64,000 bases of DNA from Pseudomonas sp. (GCF_030683065.1 NZ_JAUXMX010000012.1:1-64000), one strand, 5' to 3'. Positions 33,504 through 43,493 are shown, counted from the first letter of the stretch. Numbers and translations are program-made. Notes: generated by a model not told the origin, from the letters alone.

Positions 33504-34916
33504 ATGCCTGCCCCGCCTTCTCGCCTGCTCCTGTGCCTGCTCTTGGGCCTGGCAGGTTGTGACCCCGCGCCACGCTTTACCCAAGCCGAACCCGGCGAAG
33601 CACTGTCTGCTGGCAGCGCCACCGTGTTCAAGTTCGATCAGAATGCCTTCTCCATGCCCTCGGCCAATCTGGCGCCCTCGCGCCGCCTGGATTTCAGCGT
33701 AGGCAACAGCTTCTTCCGTAATCCTTGGGTGATTGCCCCGGCGACCACTACTGCGCGCGATGGTCTGGGCCCGCTGTTCAACACCAATGCCTGCCAGAAC
33801 TGTCATATCAAAGATGGCCGCGGCCATCCGCCCGCACCGAATGCGCTCAGCGCCGCCTCGATGCTGGTGCGCCTGTCGATTCCAGCAGGACATGAGCACG
33901 CAGAAATCATCGAGCGCCTGGGCGTGCTTGCCGAACCGACCTACGGCGGCCAACTGCAAGACATGGCCAACCCAGGCACCGCCCCCGAAGGCAAGGTGCG
34001 GGTCAGTTACAGCACGCAACGGGTCAGCTTTGCCGACGGCCAGCAGATCGAGCTGCGCAAGCCCAGCCTGGAAATCAGCCAGCTCGGCTATGGCCCGCTG
34101 CATGCTGACAGCCAATTTTCCGCCCGTATCGCGCCACCGATGATTGGCCTGGGCCTGCTCGAAGCCATTGCCGATACGACGATTCTGGCCAATGCCGACC
34201 CGGAAGATAGCGATGGCGACGGCATCTCCGGACGCGCCAATCAAGTCTGGGACAGGGCACAGCAGCGCACGGTACTGGGCCGCTTCGGCTGGAAAGCCGG
34301 GCAGCCCAACCTCAACCAGCAAAACGCCGATGCCTTTGCCAACGACATGGGCCTGACCAGCTCACTGATACCCCATGACAATTGCACCCTTGCACAAACC
34401 GACTGCCGGAATGCAGTGCATGGTGGCGAGCCGGAAGTCAGCGATAACATTCTTGCCAACGTACTGTTTTACACCCGCAACCTGGGCGTACCGGCGCGCC
34501 GCGATGTCGATACACCCGAGGTGCTCAAAGGCAAAGGGCTGTTTCACCAGGCCGGCTGTCAGCGCTGCCATACCCCGCAGTTCACCACTGCCAGCGATGC
34601 TGCCGAACCAGAGCTGGCCAACCAGCTGATTCGTCCCTACACCGACCTGCTGCTGCACGACATGGGCGAAGGCCTGGCGGATAACCGTGCCGAATTTCTC
34701 GCCACTGGCAGCGAGTGGCGCACGCCACCGCTATGGGGCATCGGCCTCACCGAAACGGTCAACGGCCACACCCAGTTTCTGCATGACGGCCGCGCGCGCA
34801 ACCTGCTGGAAGCCATCCTCTGGCATGGCGGCGAAGCCGAAACGGCCAAGCAAGAGGTCCTGACTTTTTCTGCCGACCAGCGCGCCGCGCTGCTGGCCTT
34901 TCTGAATTCGTTGTAA
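33504..34916 (+). CDS. Di-haem oxidoreductase-like lipoprotein (DUF1111/DHOR)
   Basis: A 470-residue exported lipoprotein (lipobox LAGC near residue 19). Two c-type haem sites are present: NACQNCHIKDGRG near residue 97 and AGCQRCHTPQF near residue 353. The phrase DGLGPLFNTNAC before the first site is characteristic of the DHOR (formerly DUF1111) family, which is related to di-haem peroxidases; DEDSDGDGISGRAN lies between them. It is placed between two imelysin genes, as in P. aeruginosa, and is 10 bases from the next start. A redox role in iron uptake is plausible but unproven. Confidence 0.87.
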   Translation: MPAPPSRLLLCLLLGLAGCDPAPRFTQAEPGEALSAGSATVFKFDQNAFSMPSANLAPSRRLDFSVGNSFFRNPWVIAPATTTARDGLGPLFNTNACQNCHIKDGRGHPPAPNALSAASMLVRLSIPAGHEHAEIIERLGVLAEPTYGGQLQDMANPGTAPEGKVRVSYSTQRVSFADGQQIELRKPSLEISQLGYGPLHADSQFSARIAPPMIGLGLLEAIADTTILANADPEDSDGDGISGRANQVWDRAQQRTVLGRFGWKAGQPNLNQQNADAFANDMGLTSSLIPHDNCTLAQTDCRNAVHGGEPEVSDNILANVLFYTRNLGVPARRDVDTPEVLKGKGLFHQAGCQRCHTPQFTTASDAAEPELANQLIRPYTDLLLHDMGEGLADNRAEFLATGSEWRTPPLWGIGLTETVNGHTQFLHDGRARNLLEAILWHGGEAETAKQEVLTFSADQRAALLAFLNSL

Positions 34917-34926
34917 GGAGTTGTAC

Positions 34927-35988
34927 ATGATCCGTTCCCCCCTCACCCTCGCCTTGCTGAGCCTGGCGCTCAGTGCCTGCGCCCCTGTAGACCCACAGCA
35001 GAGTGTCAGCAGTGCCCTGACCGACGGCGTACTGCTACCGGCCTACAGCAGCTGGGCCGAGGCCAATAGCCAGCTGGCCAATAGTGGTCAGGCCTTCTGC
35101 GCCGATGAGCAGAACCTGAGCGACGCGCGCCAGGCATTTCTCACCGCACAAAGCGCCTGGGCCGGCCTGCAGCCACTGCTGATCGGCCCGCTGGCAGAAG
35201 GCAACCGCGCCTGGCAGGTACAGTTCTGGCCGGACAAGAAAAATCTGGTGGCAAGGCAAGTCGAGGCCCTACTGAACAACAAGCCCGAGCTGACAGCCAC
35301 CGACCTGGATAAATCCAGCGTAGTGGTACAAGGCCTGACCGCTTACGAATACCTGATGTACGACTCCGGCATAGACCTCGATAACGCAGGACAGAAGGCC
35401 CGTTATTGCCCGCTGATAGTCGCCATCGGCCAGCACCAGCAAACCCTGGCAGCCGATGTACTTGGCCACTGGCAAGCCAAAGACGGCATGGCCGCGCAAC
35501 TGCAAAGCTTCCCCAACCAACGCTATGCAGAGGCGAGCGAAGCCGTAGCCGAGTTGCTGCGCACCCAGGTCAGCGCCCTTGATGGCCTGAAGAAAAAGCT
35601 TGGCACACCACTCGGGCGCCAGAGCAAAGGTCTGCCACAGCCCTATCAAGCCGAAGCCTGGCGCAGCAAGGCCAGTCTGGCCAACCTGGCAGCCGGCCTG
35701 GCCAGCGCCGAACGTATCTGGCACGGCGCCGAACAGGACGGTATGCAAGCCCTATTGAGCAGCGATCAGTCAGCCCTGCAACAACGCATCGACGCCGCCT
35801 ACAGCGACACTCGCCAGCGCCTCGCGGCCCTGCAACGTCCGCTTGGCGAACTACTCGACAACGACATCGGGCGCGAGCAACTAAACGCCCTGTACGCCAG
35901 CCTCAATACCTTGCACCGCCTGCAAGAAACCGAACTGGCGAACGCCCTCGGTATCCAGATGGGCTTCAACGCCCATGACGGCGACTAG
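34927..35988 (+). CDS. Second imelysin-family lipoprotein
   Basis: A 353-residue lipoprotein with lipobox LSAC ending the signal peptide at about residue 18. The imelysin fold is indicated by FLTAQSAWAGLQPLLIGPL, VQFWPDKKNLVARQVE and GLTAYEYLMYDSGID, where the HxxE of icmP is replaced by the AYEY form. The start is the ATG at 34927, six bases after AAGGAG; an in-frame TTG just upstream is less likely. It follows the DHOR gene by ten bases and precedes the DUF1513 gene by three, so the three are one operon. Confidence 0.87.
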   Translation: MIRSPLTLALLSLALSACAPVDPQQSVSSALTDGVLLPAYSSWAEANSQLANSGQAFCADEQNLSDARQAFLTAQSAWAGLQPLLIGPLAEGNRAWQVQFWPDKKNLVARQVEALLNNKPELTATDLDKSSVVVQGLTAYEYLMYDSGIDLDNAGQKARYCPLIVAIGQHQQTLAADVLGHWQAKDGMAAQLQSFPNQRYAEASEAVAELLRTQVSALDGLKKKLGTPLGRQSKGLPQPYQAEAWRSKASLANLAAGLASAERIWHGAEQDGMQALLSSDQSALQQRIDAAYSDTRQRLAALQRPLGELLDNDIGREQLNALYASLNTLHRLQETELANALGIQMGFNAHDGD

Positions 35989-35991
35989 CCC

Positions 35992-37089
35992 ATGATCAAG
36001 CGTAGAGCTTTTCTCGGCCTGGCAGCCGGCGCAGTGGCAGCCGGCGCCTTCGCCGGCTGGACCCTGAGCAATAGTGGCGTGCAGCCCCTGCTGCTGTCCG
36101 CGCGCAACAATGCGGCTGGCGAACACTATGCGGTGGGCTATCGCCTGGATGGAAGCAAGGTGTTTGCCACCCGGGTCAACGAACGCTGTCATGACGTAGT
36201 GCCGCACCCCAGCCTGCCATTGGCCCTGTTCGTCGGCCGCCGGCCGAGCACCGAGAGTTACCTGCTCGACACCCGCGACGGCCGCTTGCTACAGACCTTG
36301 CATACGCCGACGCAACGACACTTCTACGGCCATGCGGTGTTCCACAAGGATGGCGAATGGTTGTACACCACCGAGAACGACACCCGCGATCCCGGCCGCG
36401 GAGTGCTCGGCGTATATCGCCTGCAAGACCGACAGCTGCAACGCACCGGCGAACTATCAAGCCACGGCATCGGTCCGCACCAATTGCTCTGGCTACCCGA
36501 TGGCGAAACCCTGGTGGTGGCCAACGGCGGCATCCGCACCGAAGCCGACAGCCGGGTGGAGATGAACCTCGACAGCATGGAGTCCAGCCTGGTGCTGCTC
36601 AATCGCGATGGCGGCCTGCTGAGCAAGGAACAGCTGCCCGAGCGGATGAACAGCGTGCGCCATCTGGCAATCGCCAGCGACGGCACTATCGTCAGCGCCC
36701 AGCAATACATGGGCGACCCTGCAGATCCGGTGCCGTTGCTAGCGATCAAGCGACCGGGCCAGGCGTTCCAGCACTTTGCCTTGGGCGAAGCGCAAAGCCA
36801 GGCGATGAACCAGTACAGCGCCAGCGTGGCTATCCACAGCGAACTGCGCCTGCTGGCGCTGACCGCGCCGCGCGGCAACCGGGTGTTCATCTGGGACCTG
36901 GACAGCGCCGCCCTGCGCCTGGATGCACCGCTAGCAGATTGCGCCGGGGTTGGCGCAGTAGCCGAGGGCTTCGTCGTCAGCACGGGCGTGGGACGCTGCC
37001 GGCTATTCGATTGCCGCCACAGCGACATCAGCGCCCAGCCGCTGCAATTACCGGCAGGGCTATGGGACAACCACCTGCGCCTGGCCTGA
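35992..37089 (+). CDS. DUF1513 protein with Tat-type signal
   Basis: A 365-residue exported protein. The N-terminus MIKRRAFLGLAAGAVAAGAF has the twin-arginine motif (KRRAFLG) followed by a hydrophobic stretch, so export in folded form is expected. The rest shows repeated beta-propeller-like blades (HAVFHKDGEWLYTTENDT, HQLLWLPDGETLVVANGG, ALTAPRGNRVFIWDLD). It is the last gene of the imelysin operon. In this setting it may bind a metal or a cofactor, but nothing in the sequence defines which. Confidence 0.85.
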   Translation: MIKRRAFLGLAAGAVAAGAFAGWTLSNSGVQPLLLSARNNAAGEHYAVGYRLDGSKVFATRVNERCHDVVPHPSLPLALFVGRRPSTESYLLDTRDGRLLQTLHTPTQRHFYGHAVFHKDGEWLYTTENDTRDPGRGVLGVYRLQDRQLQRTGELSSHGIGPHQLLWLPDGETLVVANGGIRTEADSRVEMNLDSMESSLVLLNRDGGLLSKEQLPERMNSVRHLAIASDGTIVSAQQYMGDPADPVPLLAIKRPGQAFQHFALGEAQSQAMNQYSASVAIHSELRLLALTAPRGNRVFIWDLDSAALRLDAPLADCAGVGAVAEGFVVSTGVGRCRLFDCRHSDISAQPLQLPAGLWDNHLRLA

Positions 37090-37176
37090 AACGCCGTTTC
37101 CGATCTGTTGCGTGAAAACAGGCGCTGAGTGCCTGCTCCAGGCTGCCCACACTCCAGTCTTAATTTGTAATACAGC

Positions 37177-37203
37177 GCCGGTACGCTATAAGCCGGTACG
37201 CTA
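37177..37203 (+). repeat. Direct repeat upstream of the chemoreceptor promoter
   Basis: GCCGGTACGCTA at 37177-37188 and again at 37192-37203, a 15-base period. The last two bases of the second copy begin the -35 element of the sigma-28 promoter, so a bound factor could affect that promoter. Confidence 0.6.
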
Positions 37204-37228
37204 AAGAACGCTGCCGCAGAGCCGATCT
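37202..37228 (+). promoter_or_regulatory. Sigma-28 (FliA) promoter for the chemoreceptor
   Basis: TAAA at 37202-37205, exactly 15 bases, then GCCGATCT at 37221-37228, matching the FliA consensus TAAA-N15-GCCGATAA with one mismatch. It lies about 115 bp upstream of the chemoreceptor start, a typical distance in Pseudomonas chemotaxis genes. Confidence 0.7.
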
Positions 37229-37341
37229 ATACTTTTAGTTAGCCGCTGCTTATAGGCAACCCGACCAATAGCCAGGGATTTTCGCAGTCAGGCGCAGTCA
37301 GCTTCGCTGGCGTCTCGACGTCCATACTCAGGGGTACACCC

Positions 37342-38967
37342 ATGTTTCTGCAAAAATCCTTGCGCGCGCAAATTCTCGCCCTGCTCGGTGCTAGCCTGGC
37401 GCTGATTCTGATCACCGCGCTGGCCTGCTTCAGCTTCCTTTCCAGCGGCATGCAGGCTTACCGCAGCCTGCTCGAAGGCCCGCTGGAAGCCTCAGCGCTT
37501 ATCGATTCGACCAACCTGAACTTCAAAACCCAGGTGCAAGAGTGGAAGAACGTCCTGCTGCGCGGCAGCGACAAAGCCCAACTGGATAAATACTGGAGCC
37601 AGTTCGAAGCCCAGGAGCGCAAGGTTCAGGACTCCCTGGGCAGACTAAGCACACTGGCCGGCGATGACCGCGTGCTGAAAACCAAGGTCGACGCGTTACG
37701 CGGCGAACACCAGACACTCGGCACCAACTACCGCAAGGGGCGCGATGCCTTTATCGCCGCAGGGGGTGACGCTACGGTCGGCGACAAGGCGGTCTCCGGC
37801 ATCGACCGCAACACCGCCCAGCAAATGGAGACGCTGGCCAGCGAGCTGCACAAACAGAGCTTGGAACAGGCTAGCCTGCTCAATGCCTCGGCCGACCGCA
37901 CCATTACGTTCGGCACCCTGCTGATGCTCGGTGCTACCGCGGTGATCGCGCTGTTCAGCCTATGGCTGCTCAACCGCAACCTGATCAACCCGATCCGTGA
38001 GCTGATCGAACATATCACCCAGCTCAGCCAGGGTAACTTCGGCAAACGCGTCGATTCCAACCGACAGGATGAACTGGGTAACCTGGCCGTGGCCGCGAAT
38101 ATCCTGCGCGACTTCCTATCCGATACCTTCACCCGCCTGAAACGCAGCACCGCTGACCTGGACACAGCCAGTGGTGAGCTGAACTCGATTGCCATGCTGA
38201 TGGCCCAAGGCACCCGCGAGCAGTTCTCACGCACCGACCAGGTGGCCACCGCCATGCACGAAATGTCTGCCACCGCTCAGGAGGTCGCACGCCATGCCGC
38301 CGAAGCAGCCGGCGCTGCAGATGCAGCCGACAGCGCAGCGCGTCAGGGCGAAACAGTGATGCAGGCGACCATCAAGACCATCACCAATATTCGTGGCGAA
38401 ATCAGCAACACCTCCGACGTCATTCGGCGCCTGGAAAGTGATACGGGGCGCATTGGCAAGGTCCTCGAAGTGATTCGCGGTATCGCCGAGCAAACCAATC
38501 TGCTGGCACTCAACGCCGCCATCGAGGCCGCCCGCGCGGGTGAACAGGGCCGCGGCTTTGCCGTGGTAGCGGATGAAGTGCGAACCCTGGCACAACGTAC
38601 CGCCGAGTCCACCGCGGAAATCCACCAGATCATCGACACCGTGCAAACCGGTGCAGTGAATGCCGTGCGCGCCATCGAAAGCGGACAGCAGCGCAGCGAA
38701 GAGGGCGTGACTCAGGTCACTGAGGCCGGCGCCACGCTACAGCTGATCACCAACGCGGTCGAGGCGATCCGCGATATGAACCGGCAAATCGCCACCGCCG
38801 CTGAAGAGCAGACCTCGGTAGCCGAAGACATCTCGCGCAACCTCACCGAGATTACCGCCATCGCCACCGCTAACCAGGAGAACGTACAGCGCACCGAAAG
38901 TGCCGGGCAGAACCTGAAAACCCTGTCCGGACAACTTAATGAGGTGACCGAACGCCTGAGTGCCTGA
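37342..38967 (+). CDS. Methyl-accepting chemotaxis protein
   Basis: A 541-residue chemoreceptor. A first membrane helix (about 11-33) and second (about 190-213) flank a periplasmic helical-bundle domain of about 155 residues, which suggests a 4HB-type ligand domain. A HAMP region follows ([21 protein letters not shown] in part), then the cytoplasmic rod with the conserved tip [20 protein letters not shown] and [16 protein letters not shown]. The protein lacks the C-terminal pentapeptide for CheR docking. The ligand is not known. The FliA promoter upstream ties it to flagellar expression. Confidence 0.93.
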   Translation: MFLQKSLRAQILALLGASLALILITALACFSFLSSGMQAYRSLLEGPLEASALIDSTNLNFKTQVQEWKNVLLRGSDKAQLDKYWSQFEAQERKVQDSLGRLSTLAGDDRVLKTKVDALRGEHQTLGTNYRKGRDAFIAAGGDATVGDKAVSGIDRNTAQQMETLASELHKQSLEQASLLNASADRTITFGTLLMLGATAVIALFSLWLLNRNLINPIRELIEHITQLSQGNFGKRVDSNRQDELGNLAVAANILRDFLSDTFTRLKRSTADLDTASGELNSIAMLMAQGTREQFSRTDQVATAMHEMSATAQEVARHAAEAAGAADAADSAARQGETVMQATIKTITNIRGEISNTSDVIRRLESDTGRIGKVLEVIRGIAEQTNLLALNAAIEAARAGEQGRGFAVVADEVRTLAQRTAESTAEIHQIIDTVQTGAVNAVRAIESGQQRSEEGVTQVTEAGATLQLITNAVEAIRDMNRQIATAAEEQTSVAEDISRNLTEITAIATANQENVQRTESAGQNLKTLSGQLNEVTERLSA

Positions 38968-38985
38968 AATCGCCATAACGTAACC

Positions 38986-39017
38986 AGCAAAATGCCAGCG
39001 TGCGCTGGCACTTTGCT
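38986..39017 (+). terminator. Hairpin after the chemoreceptor gene
   Basis: AGCAAAATGCCAGCG, TG, CGCTGGCACTTTGCT: a long stem whose inner eight base pairs are perfect. The T-run is weak (CTTTGCTG), so termination may be partial. Confidence 0.6.
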
Positions 39018-39158
39018 GACAACGCATTTGATCAATCAGGCAACTTCTGTATCGCTCCCACGTTGCAAATGCGACGCTTTGACAGGCCTTTGCGCGGAGT
39101 CTAATGTGTTCTTCTTGCCTATTCCCAGGCCCAATTTCCATTGCCAAGGAACCGGAAT

Positions 39159-40286
39159 ATGTTGCTCCGCCGCATGCTGATCATGCTCGGCGTCGTACTC
39201 GTCGTGGTACTCGCCCTCGCCGCCTATAAAGGTCTGGCTATCTACCAGGAAATTCAGCAGTTCTCGGCGCCGCAACCGCCGATCAGCGTGAATGCCGTAG
39301 AGGCTGTAGCCAAACCGTGGCAGAGCCGTTTGCCGGCTATCGGGACGTTGAAGGCCTTCCAGGGCATCGACCTGACTGTCGAGGTCGCCGGCACCGCCCG
39401 CGATGTGCTGTTCCAGTCCGGCGAGAAGGTTCGCCTCAACCAGCCGCTGATCCAGATGGACAGCGACGTGGAAAAGGCCAGCCTGGGCACCGCCCAGGCC
39501 GAACTGGGCCTGGCGCAGGTCGAGTACCAGCGCGGGCGCAACCTGGTCACTCGACAGGCCATCTCCAAGAGCGAGTTCGACCGACTGTCTGCCGAACTGC
39601 AGAAAGCCAACGCCAGCGTTGCCCAGTTGCAAGCCACACTGGCGAAGAAGCGCATCCTCGCGCCCTTCGCCGGCACCATCGGCATCCGTCAGGTCGACGT
39701 CGGCGACTACCTGGCCTCTGGCACCACCATTGCCACCCTGCAGGACCTGTCGACCCTGTTCGTCGACTTCTTCCTGCCGGAGCAGAACGTGCCGCAATTG
39801 GCCATCGGTCAGCGCGTGCGCATTCAGGTGGCGGCCTATCCCGACCAGGTATTCGAAGGTCAGATCGCCGCGATCAACCCCAAGGTCGAGGCGACCACGC
39901 GCAACCTGCTGGTGCGCGCCAGGTTAGGCAATCCAAACGAAAAGTTACTGCCCGGCATGTTCGCCAATCTGCAGGTGCTGCTCGCCGGCGAAATCTCGCA
40001 GGTGCTGGTACCGGAAACTGCCATCACCTACACCTTGTACGGCAACTCGGTATACGTGATCGAGGCGCAGCAGGCCGACGACGGCAGCCCGGCAAGCGAT
40101 GCCGACGGCAAGCCGATCCTCCAGGTCGAGCGCCGCTTCGTCGAGACCGGCGAACGCCGCGAAGGCCAAGTGGTTATTCTCAAGGGCCTGCAGGCTGGCG
40201 AACAGGTGGTCAGCGCCGGTCAGCTCAAACTCGATAGCGGCGCCCGCGTAACAATCGTCGCTGATACAGCCGAAACCACCGAATAG
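39159..40286 (+). CDS. mexV: RND efflux periplasmic adaptor (MexV-like)
   Basis: A 375-residue membrane-fusion protein. One N-terminal anchor (about 7-25) precedes the adaptor: AGTARDVLFQSGEKVRLNQPLIQMD (lipoyl half, shown in part here as GTARDVLFQSGEKV), a hairpin coiled coil, KKRILAPFAGTIGIRQVDVGDYL, and a beta-barrel and membrane-proximal region ending QVVSAGQLKLDSGARV. The ATG at 39159 has AAGGA eight bases before it. It is upstream of the RND pump with a 46-bp gap. It matches MexV by synteny and size, but no outer-membrane channel gene is present; in P. aeruginosa MexVW uses OprM. Confidence 0.88.
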   Translation: MLLRRMLIMLGVVLVVVLALAAYKGLAIYQEIQQFSAPQPPISVNAVEAVAKPWQSRLPAIGTLKAFQGIDLTVEVAGTARDVLFQSGEKVRLNQPLIQMDSDVEKASLGTAQAELGLAQVEYQRGRNLVTRQAISKSEFDRLSAELQKANASVAQLQATLAKKRILAPFAGTIGIRQVDVGDYLASGTTIATLQDLSTLFVDFFLPEQNVPQLAIGQRVRIQVAAYPDQVFEGQIAAINPKVEATTRNLLVRARLGNPNEKLLPGMFANLQVLLAGEISQVLVPETAITYTLYGNSVYVIEAQQADDGSPASDADGKPILQVERRFVETGERREGQVVILKGLQAGEQVVSAGQLKLDSGARVTIVADTAETTE

Positions 40287-40332
40287 CCAACCCGCACCGT
40301 CCACCGCGGTGCAGGTGCATAGGAACCGCCCC

Positions 40333-43300
40333 ATGGCTTTTACCGATCCCTTTATCCGTCGCCCGGTACTGGCGACCGTGGTCAGCCTGCTGATCGTCCT
40401 GCTCGGCCTGCAGGCCTTCGATAAGCTAACCATCCGCCAGTACCCGCAGATGGAGAATGCCCTGATCACGGTGACGACCGCCTACCCGGGTGCTAATGCC
40501 GAGACCATCCAGGGCTACATCACCCAGCCCTTGCAACAAAGCCTGGCCAGCGCGGAAGGCATCGACTACATGACCTCGGTGAGTCGGCAAAACGTCTCGA
40601 CTGTATCCATCTATGCGCGCATTGGCACCGACAGCGACCGCCTGTTCACCGAGTTGCTGGCCAAGGCCAACGAGGTGAAGAACCAGCTGCCGCAGGACGC
40701 CGAAGACCCGGTTTTGAGCAAGGAAGCAGCCGACGCCTCGGCACTGATGTACATCAGCTTCCACAGCGATCAGTTGTCCAACCCGCAGATCACCGACTAC
40801 CTGTCACGGGTGATCCAGCCCAAGCTGGCCACCCTGCCCGGCATGGCCGAGGCGGAAATCCTCGGCAATCAGGTGTTCGCCATGCGCCTGTGGCTCGACC
40901 CGCTGAAGATGGCCGCCTATGAGCTGACCGCCAGTGACATCAACGACGCCGTGCGCCAGTACAACTTCCTCGCCGCTGCCGGTGAAGTGAAGGGTGAGTA
41001 TGTGGTCACCAGCATCAATGCCAGCACCGACCTCACGTCGCCACAGGACTTCGCCGCCATCCCGCTGAAAACCATCGGCGACAGCCGCGTGCTGCTCGGC
41101 GATGTGGCCCGCGTGGAGATGGGCGCGCAAAGCTATGACTCGATCAGTTCCTTCGATGGCACCCCATCGGTGTACATCGCCATCAAGGGCACGCCGAGCG
41201 CCAACCCGCTGGACGTGATCAAGGAAGTGCGGCAGATCATGCCCGAGATCGAGACTCAGCTACCGCCGAACCTCAAGGTGTCCATCGCCTACGACGCCAC
41301 CCTGTTTATCCAGGTATCCATCGATGAGGTGGTGAAGACTCTGTTCGAGGCGGTGCTGATCGTTATTGTCGTGGTGTTCCTGTTCCTCGGCGCACTGCGT
41401 TCGGTATTGATCCCGGTGATCACCATTCCGCTGTCGATGATCGGCGTGCTGTTCTTCATGCAGCTGATGGGTTATTCGATCAACCTGTTGACCCTGCTGG
41501 CCATGGTCCTGGCCATCGGCCTGGTGGTGGACGATGCCATCGTTGTCGTGGAGAACATCCACCGACACATCGAGGATGGCAAGACGCCCTACGATGCTGC
41601 CATCGACGGCGCCCGTGAAATCGCCGTACCGGTGGTGTCGATGACCATCACCCTGGCCGCAGTTTATGCGCCGATCGGCTTTCTCGACGGCTTGACCGGC
41701 GCACTGTTCAAGGAGTTCGCCCTGACCCTGGCGGGCGCGGTGATCATCTCCGGCATCGTCGCCCTGACCCTGTCACCAATGATGTGCGCCAAGCTGCTGC
41801 GCCACGACGAAAACCCCACGGGCCTGGCACATCGCCTGGACATGCTCTTCGACTCACTCAAGCGCCGCTACCAGGTTGCGCTGCACGCCACCCTCAATAC
41901 TCGCCCGGTGGTGGTGGTGTTCGCCCTGATCGTGCTGTGCCTGATTCCGCTGCTGCTGATGTTTACCAAGAGCGAGCTGGCGCCCGAGGAAGACCAGGGC
42001 ATCGTGTTCCTCATCGCCAACGCGCCGCAGCCGACCAACCTCGAATACCTGAACCGCTATACCGATGAATTCGTCGAGATCTTCAAGGAGTTCCCGGAGT
42101 ATTACTCCTCGTTCCAGATCAATGGCTTCAATGGCGTGCAATCGGGGATCGGCGGCTTTTTGCTCACGCCCTGGAACGAGCGCGAGCGCACCCAGATGGA
42201 GATCCTGCCGCAGGTGCAAGCGCGCCTGAATCAGATCGCCGGCCTGCAGATATTTGGCTTCAACCTGCCCTCGCTGCCTGGCACCGGTGACGGCCTGCCA
42301 TTCCAGTTCGTGATCAATACACCGAGCGATTACGAGTCGTTGCTACAGGTCACCGAGCGGGTCAAGCAACGCGCCCTGGCCTCCGGCAAATTCGCCTTCC
42401 TCGACATCGACCTGGCCTTCGACAAGCCCGAACTGGTGGTCGATATCGACCGCGCCAAGGCCGCGCAGATGGGCGTATCCATGCAGGACATCGGCCTGAC
42501 CCTGGCAACCCTGCTCGGCGAAGGCGAGATCAACCGCTTCACCATCGACGGGCGCAGCTACAAGGTCATCGCCCAGGTCGAGCGCGCCTACCGCGACAAC
42601 CCGGACTGGCTCGGCAACTATCAGGTGAAGAGCGAAAGCGGCGCGATGCTGCCGCTGTCGACCCTGATCAGCGTCAGCGAGCGCGCACGCCCGACCCAGC
42701 TCAATCAGTTCCAGCAGCTCAACTCGGCGATCATCCAGGGCGTACCTATCGTCAGCATGGGCGAAGCGATCGAGACCGTGCAGCAGATCATGGCCGAGGA
42801 GGCGCCGGCCGGCTTTGCCGCCGACTATGCCGGCGCGGCGCGCCAGTTCATCCAAGAAGGCAGCGCCCTGTATGCCACCTTCGGCCTGGCTCTGGCTCTG
42901 ATTTTCCTGGTGCTGGCGGCGCAGTTCGAAAGCTTCCGCGACCCGCTGGTGATCCTGGTGACAGTGCCATTGTCGATCTGTGGCGCACTGATCCCACTGT
43001 TCCTCGGCTTTTCCAGCATGAACATCTACACCCAGGTTGGACTGGTCACCCTGATCGGCCTGATCACCAAGCACGGCATCCTGATCGTCGAATTCGCCAA
43101 TCAACTGCGTCGTGAAAAAGGCTTGTCACGGCGGGCAGCGGTCGAAGAAGCGGCAGCGATTCGCTTGCGCCCGGTGCTGATGACCACCGCGGCCATGGTC
43201 TTCGCCATGATCCCGCTGATCCTGGCCACAGGCGCCGGCGCGGTAAGTCGTTTCGATATAGGCCTGGTGATCGCCACCGGCATGTCGGTTGGCACCTTGT

Positions 43301-43371
43301 TCACCCTGTTCGTATTGCCCTGCGTCTACAGCCTGCTGGCCAAGCCGGATCCGGAGCCTGCGACAGCGTAA
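40333..43371 (+). CDS. mexW: RND multidrug efflux transporter (MexW-like)
   Basis: A 1012-residue inner-membrane pump, proton-driven, that exports drugs from the periplasm through the adaptor at 39159. It begins MAFTDPFIRRPVLATVVSLL, with the usual first helix. The proton-relay residues are in LAIGLVVDDAIVVVENIHRH (the DD pair of helix 4). NFAGGVLIM-like and RLRPVLMTTAAMVFAMIPL stretches mark the second half. The ATG at 40333 is chosen; an earlier in-frame GTG at 40309 is unlikely. Length and sequence suit the HAE1-type MexW group. Confidence 0.92.
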   Translation: MAFTDPFIRRPVLATVVSLLIVLLGLQAFDKLTIRQYPQMENALITVTTAYPGANAETIQGYITQPLQQSLASAEGIDYMTSVSRQNVSTVSIYARIGTDSDRLFTELLAKANEVKNQLPQDAEDPVLSKEAADASALMYISFHSDQLSNPQITDYLSRVIQPKLATLPGMAEAEILGNQVFAMRLWLDPLKMAAYELTASDINDAVRQYNFLAAAGEVKGEYVVTSINASTDLTSPQDFAAIPLKTIGDSRVLLGDVARVEMGAQSYDSISSFDGTPSVYIAIKGTPSANPLDVIKEVRQIMPEIETQLPPNLKVSIAYDATLFIQVSIDEVVKTLFEAVLIVIVVVFLFLGALRSVLIPVITIPLSMIGVLFFMQLMGYSINLLTLLAMVLAIGLVVDDAIVVVENIHRHIEDGKTPYDAAIDGAREIAVPVVSMTITLAAVYAPIGFLDGLTGALFKEFALTLAGAVIISGIVALTLSPMMCAKLLRHDENPTGLAHRLDMLFDSLKRRYQVALHATLNTRPVVVVFALIVLCLIPLLLMFTKSELAPEEDQGIVFLIANAPQPTNLEYLNRYTDEFVEIFKEFPEYYSSFQINGFNGVQSGIGGFLLTPWNERERTQMEILPQVQARLNQIAGLQIFGFNLPSLPGTGDGLPFQFVINTPSDYESLLQVTERVKQRALASGKFAFLDIDLAFDKPELVVDIDRAKAAQMGVSMQDIGLTLATLLGEGEINRFTIDGRSYKVIAQVERAYRDNPDWLGNYQVKSESGAMLPLSTLISVSERARPTQLNQFQQLNSAIIQGVPIVSMGEAIETVQQIMAEEAPAGFAADYAGAARQFIQEGSALYATFGLALALIFLVLAAQFESFRDPLVILVTVPLSICGALIPLFLGFSSMNIYTQVGLVTLIGLITKHGILIVEFANQLRREKGLSRRAAVEEAAAIRLRPVLMTTAAMVFAMIPLILATGAGAVSRFDIGLVIATGMSVGTLFTLFVLPCVYSLLAKPDPEPATA

Positions 43372-43460
43372 GCCTGCACACAAAACAGCACAGGAAATGC
43401 ATGTGAGGCGCAAGCCATGGCGGGCCAGAGGAAGAGCAGACTGAAGCAGTCAGGAAAAGA

Positions 43461-43493
43461 AATGCCGTGCACTTGGCTCAAGTACACGGCATT
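43461..43493. terminator. Hairpin between convergent mexW and the small exported protein gene
   Basis: AATGCCGTGCACTTG, GCT, CAAGTACACGGCATT: fifteen-base arms with one mismatch. It has no T-run but sits between convergent genes where termination is needed. Confidence 0.5.
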
